Source of the DNA: Bacillota bacterium
GTDB taxonomy: Bacteria; Bacillota; Clostridia; Peptostreptococcales; Anaerovoracaceae
DNA: 15,668 nucleotides
Reading direction: 5' to 3'
Assembly: GCA_016302545.1 (NCBI GenBank)
Contig: JAEDNK010000032.1
Coordinates: forward strand, 1 to 15,668
The notes beneath the pieces were generated by a model, which saw only the letters and a list, made by a program, of their open reading frames with translations, had not been told where the DNA came from and did not search any database. This document shows, in pieces, positions 14,725-15,668 of this stretch (positions are counted from its first letter, which is position 1; the number at the start of each line of letters is the position of its first letter). Made by a program: the position numbers and the translations under genes.

Positions 14725-15668
14725 TTATTTATGATCCATGAACAGTCTGATGAACGGGTTGAAGTAGTTTTCGCCCTTTGTGCAAACGCCTTCGAGACCG
14801 TGTCCGCCGTCAAACGGACGCTTTACGCCGCCGAAAATACCCTTTTCGATGGTTGAGAAGAGACCTTCCTTTTCAACCTCTGCAAGGAGAGCGTCAGCCT
14901 TGCCCAATACTTCCTGAGCACGGCTCTGGATGATTCCGCCTTCCTTGAATTCCACTTCGTCGCCGATATGTCTGCAGTTATTGAAGATATAGCGGGCGTT
15001 TTCGATGGAAAGGTATCTGTCCTGCATAAGAGGAGTGTGAATAGCTTCTGTAAGCATACCTGTAAGCAGGATTGACTGGTGAGTCCAAACTGTTACCAGG
15101 TTGAACAGTGCGTCCTGAATGTGTCCTCTGAAGATGTTTCCTGTCATAAACTTTGTAGGAGGCATGTATTTTAATCTTGCGTTAGGGAAGATTTCTCTTG
15201 CCATCTGTGCCTGTGATAATTCAAGCAGGAAGCCGTCTTCTGTGGCAGGGTCCATTTCGAATGCGTGTCCAAGACCCATCTGATTTTCAGGGATGTTAGC
15301 AAGTACAGCGAACTGTTCGTTGATGAACTGGGAAGCTGTTACTGTATGAGCTGCCTCGATTGCATCGTCTGTTGTAAGGTAGTTATCTTCACCGGAGTTA
15401 AAGATGATGCCGCAGTAACCGATGATAACTCTGGACATGAACTGGTCAACCAGTGTTCTCTGCATGTTGATATCTCTGAAGAGGATACCGTAGATAGCGT
15501 CGTTAAGCATGACGTCAAGTCTTTCGAGAGCTCCCATTGCAGCGATTTCCGGCATGCACATTCCGGAGGAGTAGTTACATAATCTGATGTATCTGCCAAC
15601 TTCTTCGCCAACCTCGTCAAGAGCTTTTCTCATGATTCTGAAGTTTTCCTGAGTTGCATATGTACCAC
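14725..15668 (-). CDS. kamD: Lysine 5,6-aminomutase alpha subunit, C-terminal 313 residues (5' end beyond window)
   Basis: Large TIM-barrel subunit of the B12/PLP aminomutase encoded with kamE. The frame is open to the right edge: a methionine codon at 15633 is internal, because eleven more in-frame codons (GTYATQENFRI) precede it. Roughly 200 N-terminal residues should lie outside, given a family length near 515. The visible part includes EIAAMGALERLD, NSGEDNYLTTDDA, the GLGHAFEMDP segment, KYMPPTKFMTGN, and the C-terminal GGVKRPFDGGHGLEG and NYFNPFI. These form the barrel walls for substrate and PLP in this family. The stop is 14 nt before kamE. Other lysine fermentation genes (kamA, kce, kdd, kal) would be expected further upstream but are not visible. 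Confidence 0.93.
   Translation of the reverse strand, partial: GTYATQENFRIMRKALDEVGEEVGRYIRLCNYSSGMCMPEIAAMGALERLDVMLNDAIYGILFRDINMQRTLVDQFMSRVIIGYCGIIFNSGEDNYLTTDDAIEAAHTVTASQFINEQFAVLANIPENQMGLGHAFEMDPATEDGFLLELSQAQMAREIFPNARLKYMPPTKFMTGNIFRGHIQDALFNLVTVWTHQSILLTGMLTEAIHTPLMQDRYLSIENARYIFNNCRHIGDEVEFKEGGIIQSRAQEVLGKADALLAEVEKEGLFSTIEKGIFGGVKRPFDGGHGLEGVCTKGENYFNPFIRLFMDHK

Noticed and set aside
13910..15668. D-ornithine 4,5-aminomutase (OraS/OraE) instead of lysine 5,6-aminomutase
   Set aside because: In the ornithine enzyme the B12 and catalytic domains sit together in one protein of about 700 aa or more; here they are in separate genes as in KamD/KamE.

Overview
The window looks like chromosomal DNA from an anaerobic, amino-acid-fermenting Firmicute of the Clostridia. 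A Eubacteriales family XIII/Anaerovoracaceae-like host is a guess from gene content, not a phylogenetic result. The grounds are a cobalamin-dependent lysine aminomutase next to a CoA-transferase, a compact aromatic amino acid operon with strong GGAGG ribosome binding sites and 4-11 nt gene overlaps, a lipoprotein-type ABC transporter, and a Gram-positive G5/3D cell-wall protein. There are no rRNAs, tRNAs, insertion sequences, CRISPR arrays or phage genes.

Region 1 (1-8130, minus strand) is one tightly packed operon for aromatic amino acid synthesis. In transcription order it holds a PLP aminotransferase, pheA (chorismate mutase-prephenate dehydratase), aroB, aroC, aroQ (type II), aroA, tyrA and a DAHP synthase cut by the left edge. 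Neighbouring genes overlap by 4-11 nt or are separated by at most 37 nt. Together they cover entry into the pathway, most of the shikimate trunk, and the Phe and Tyr branches. Shikimate dehydrogenase (aroE) and shikimate kinase (aroK) are not in the window.

Region 2 (8071-8250) is a divergent control region. It has a sigma-A-type promoter facing each way and two palindromes, one in the spacer of the rightward promoter and one just upstream of it. Region 3 (8251-11166, plus strand) is a three-gene ABC importer (lipoprotein, permease, ATPase) of the family usually annotated as a putative tryptophan/tyrosine transporter, closed by a clear intrinsic terminator. Synthesis and probable uptake of aromatic amino acids thus start back to back.

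Region 4 (11194-12353, minus) is a single gene for a membrane-anchored DUF348-G5-3D cell-wall protein with its own promoter. Region 5 (12360-15668, minus) is the downstream end of a lysine fermentation cluster: kamD (cut by the right edge), kamE, then the alpha and beta subunits of a CoA-transferase (atoD/atoA, also called ctfA/ctfB), ending in a large hairpin. In lysine fermentation the aminomutase moves the terminal amino group of beta-lysine, and the CoA-transferase can activate the acetoacetate released later, using butyryl-CoA.

No wholly new system is evident. The most useful leads are the palindromes in the divergent promoter region, the altered regulatory motif of PheA, the missing aroE/aroK, and the overlap of a terminator with the next promoter near 12350.
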